DNA of 6,427 nucleotides from an uncultured beta proteobacterium (GTDB taxonomy: Bacteria > Pseudomonadota > Gammaproteobacteria > Burkholderiales > Rhodocyclaceae). How positions within the stretch are numbered: the first letter of the stretch is position 1; each line of letters starts with the position of its first letter. The DNA lies in assembly GCA_903910495.1 (NCBI GenBank), contig CAIVZW010000854.1, positions 1 to 6,427 on the forward strand, written 5' to 3'. Below the pieces are notes generated by a model. It worked only from the letters and a program-made list of their open reading frames with translations. It was not told the DNA's origin and made no database searches. Below are positions 5,160-6,427 of the stretch, in pieces. A program made the translations under genes and the position numbers.

Positions 5160-6134
5160 ATGAAATTGTCACGACTTGCTGTACATTTGATCGCAGTTCT
5201 GGGACTCAGCATTTCTTTTGCATCACAGGCGCAGACGGTTCTCAAAGTGGGCTGGACGAATACCATCGACTCCCACTACGGGATGGGGATTAACACCTTT
5301 GGTGATGAAATCGCCAAGCGCACTAACGGACGTTACAAGCTGCAGTACTTCCCGGCGGGGGCTCTGGGTGGCGAGCGCGAAATGCTTGAAGCCGTGCAAC
5401 TGGGGACGCAGGATCTGATCATTACCTCAACCGGGCCAGTGGGAAATTTTGTACCTGAGACCCGCATTGTTGACATTCCTTTCCTGTTCCGTGATTACGC
5501 TCACGCGCGCAAGGTACTTGACGGCGCGATCGGGCAGGAAATCCTCACCAAGTTCCCAGCCAAGGGACTAGTGGCCATCAGCTGGATGGAAAATGGCTTC
5601 CGCCATGTCACCAACAGCAAGAAGGCTATCGTGACCCCGGCAGACCTCGCCGGTCTGAAGATCCGTACCATGGAAAACAAGGTGCACATGGAAGCCTTCA
5701 AGGCGATGGGTTCGCTGCCGACGCCGATGAACATGAATGAGGTGTTCACCGCGCTGCAGACCGGTACCGTCGATGGTCAGGAAAATCCGATTCCGGTCAT
5801 TCTCGCCAACAAGCTGTACACCGTGCAGAAATACCTGTCACTTACCAGCCACGTGTACTCCCCGGCGATGCTGATCATCAACAAGGGCCTCTGGGACAAG
5901 TTGAGTGCCGCCGACAAGGCGTCTTTCAATGAAGCCGCCAAGATTGCTCTGGTGGTCAATCGCAAGAAAGTCAATGACGACGAAGCCAACGGCATTGCCG
6001 TGATCGAGAAAGCCGGCACCCTGGTGAACAAGGTCGATGGCGCCCTGTTCCAGAAAGCCGTGTCTTCGGCTTATGTGACCTACAACAAGGACTACGGCGA
6101 AGCCAACATCAAGAAGATCATGGACGTCAAGTAA
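5160..6134 (+). CDS. dctP: TRAP transporter solute-binding protein, DctP family
   Basis: A 324-residue periplasmic substrate-binding protein that delivers an organic acid to the DctQM membrane part. A signal peptide is clear: MKLSRLAVHL, a hydrophobic core to about 20, and a likely cleavage after ASQA (24), before QTVLKVGWT. Family features include FPAGALGGEREMLEAVQLGTQD at about 64-85, DIPFLFRDYAHARKVLDG (105-122), ENGFRHVTNSKK (144-155), the conserved substrate-carboxylate arginine in LKIRTMEN (Arg169), and TALQTGTVDGQENP (198-210). Length is normal. The ATG with GAGGAG 7 bases upstream is preferred over an in-frame TTG at 5112, which would place 16 charged or irrelevant residues before the signal peptide. 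It is followed 67 bases later by dctQ. The substrate cannot be read from the sequence; the neighbours suggest a sugar acid such as D-apionate. Confidence 0.93.
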   Translation: MKLSRLAVHLIAVLGLSISFASQAQTVLKVGWTNTIDSHYGMGINTFGDEIAKRTNGRYKLQYFPAGALGGEREMLEAVQLGTQDLIITSTGPVGNFVPETRIVDIPFLFRDYAHARKVLDGAIGQEILTKFPAKGLVAISWMENGFRHVTNSKKAIVTPADLAGLKIRTMENKVHMEAFKAMGSLPTPMNMNEVFTALQTGTVDGQENPIPVILANKLYTVQKYLSLTSHVYSPAMLIINKGLWDKLSAADKASFNEAAKIALVVNRKKVNDDEANGIAVIEKAGTLVNKVDGALFQKAVSSAYVTYNKDYGEANIKKIMDVK

Positions 6135-6201
6135 GCGTGTAACCGTAACTTTCTGAAAGGTCCGGGTCGGTGCCCTTGCCGTATCGATCCGGAGTAAAAC
6201 C

Positions 6202-6427
6202 ATGAAAACTTTATTTCTTGCCTTTGAGCAGCGCATGACCTCCGGGATCATTCACAGTGCGTGCGTGTTGCTGGCCATCGCCTCCACGCTCGGGATTTTT
6301 CAGGTCCTGACCCGTTTCATATTCAACCAGCCTTCAACCTGGAGCGAAATCCTGATCCGCATCGTCATCATCTGGATGGTGATGTTCGGCGTGGTGGTTG
6401 GCTTCCGTGAAGGCTCCCAGGTTTCGG
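6202..6427 (+). CDS. dctQ: TRAP transporter small permease subunit, DctQ family, partial
   Basis: The first 75 codons of an inner-membrane protein, cut by the window edge. GGAG at 6191-6194 lies 7 bases before the ATG. The first membrane segment spans about residues 15-40 (IIHSACVLLAIASTLGIFQV) and the second about 50-68 (ILIRIVIIWMVMFGVVVGF). The TWSEILIR....W....G....FREG pattern between and after them is the DctQ signature. It should pair with a large DctM permease beyond the edge and with the DctP protein just upstream, using a sodium or proton gradient to bring in the acid substrate. It lacks an obvious promoter of its own and probably is co-transcribed with dctP. Confidence 0.88.
   Translation, partial: MKTLFLAFEQRMTSGIIHSACVLLAIASTLGIFQVLTRFIFNQPSTWSEILIRIVIIWMVMFGVVVGFREGSQVS

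Overview
The window looks like a piece of a proteobacterial chromosome, probably a betaproteobacterium. This is inferred from moderately high G+C coding sequence, FadR-type regulators, a TRAP transporter, and intergenic repeats built on the ATTCCCGC / GCGGGAAT inverted repeat that is common in that group (the Neisseria dRS3 pattern). No rRNA, tRNA, CRISPR, insertion sequence or phage gene was seen.

Layout. (1) The left edge carries, on the minus strand, the first 280 codons of a protein resembling the Bacillus spore-coat transglutaminase Tgl; its 3' end lies outside. (2) Divergent from it is a GntR/FadR-family regulator with a GTG start (1073-1816). (3) A 339-bp gene-free stretch holds a complex inverted-repeat element and then a promoter with an overlapping palindromic operator. 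(4) Next is a Rossmann-fold dehydrogenase of the D-apionate oxidoisomerase (ApnO) type (2156-3019). (5) A second inverted-repeat element follows. (6) Then comes a sugar-phosphate isomerase/epimerase-like TIM-barrel protein, possibly the 3-oxo-isoapionate decarboxylase OiaC (3245-4042). (7) A second FadR-type regulator is convergent with it (4085-4861, minus strand). (8) A divergent control region of about 300 bp carries palindromes. (9) A TRAP transporter starts there: solute-binding protein DctP (5160-6134) and small membrane subunit DctQ, cut by the right edge.

How the genes may work together. Everything from 1073 rightwards reads as a catabolic module for a sugar acid: a TRAP system takes it up, an ApnO-like enzyme oxidises and isomerises it, a TIM-barrel enzyme acts on the product, and two separate FadR-family repressors control the parts. 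Homology-based reasoning points to D-apionate, converted to 3-oxo-isoapionate and then to L-erythrulose plus CO2, but a related branched or acidic sugar is possible. Each regulator family member has a plausible operator nearby that fits the GntR core GTM-N-KAC: GTCCGAC before the apnO-like gene and GTACGAC between the second regulator and dctP.

The most unusual points are: a shared 19-bp sequence that begins at the TAG stop codon of two unrelated genes (1814 and 3017) and marks the left end of both repeat elements; and a Tgl-like transglutaminase in a proteobacterial context that keeps the catalytic cysteine but seems to have lost the partner residues.
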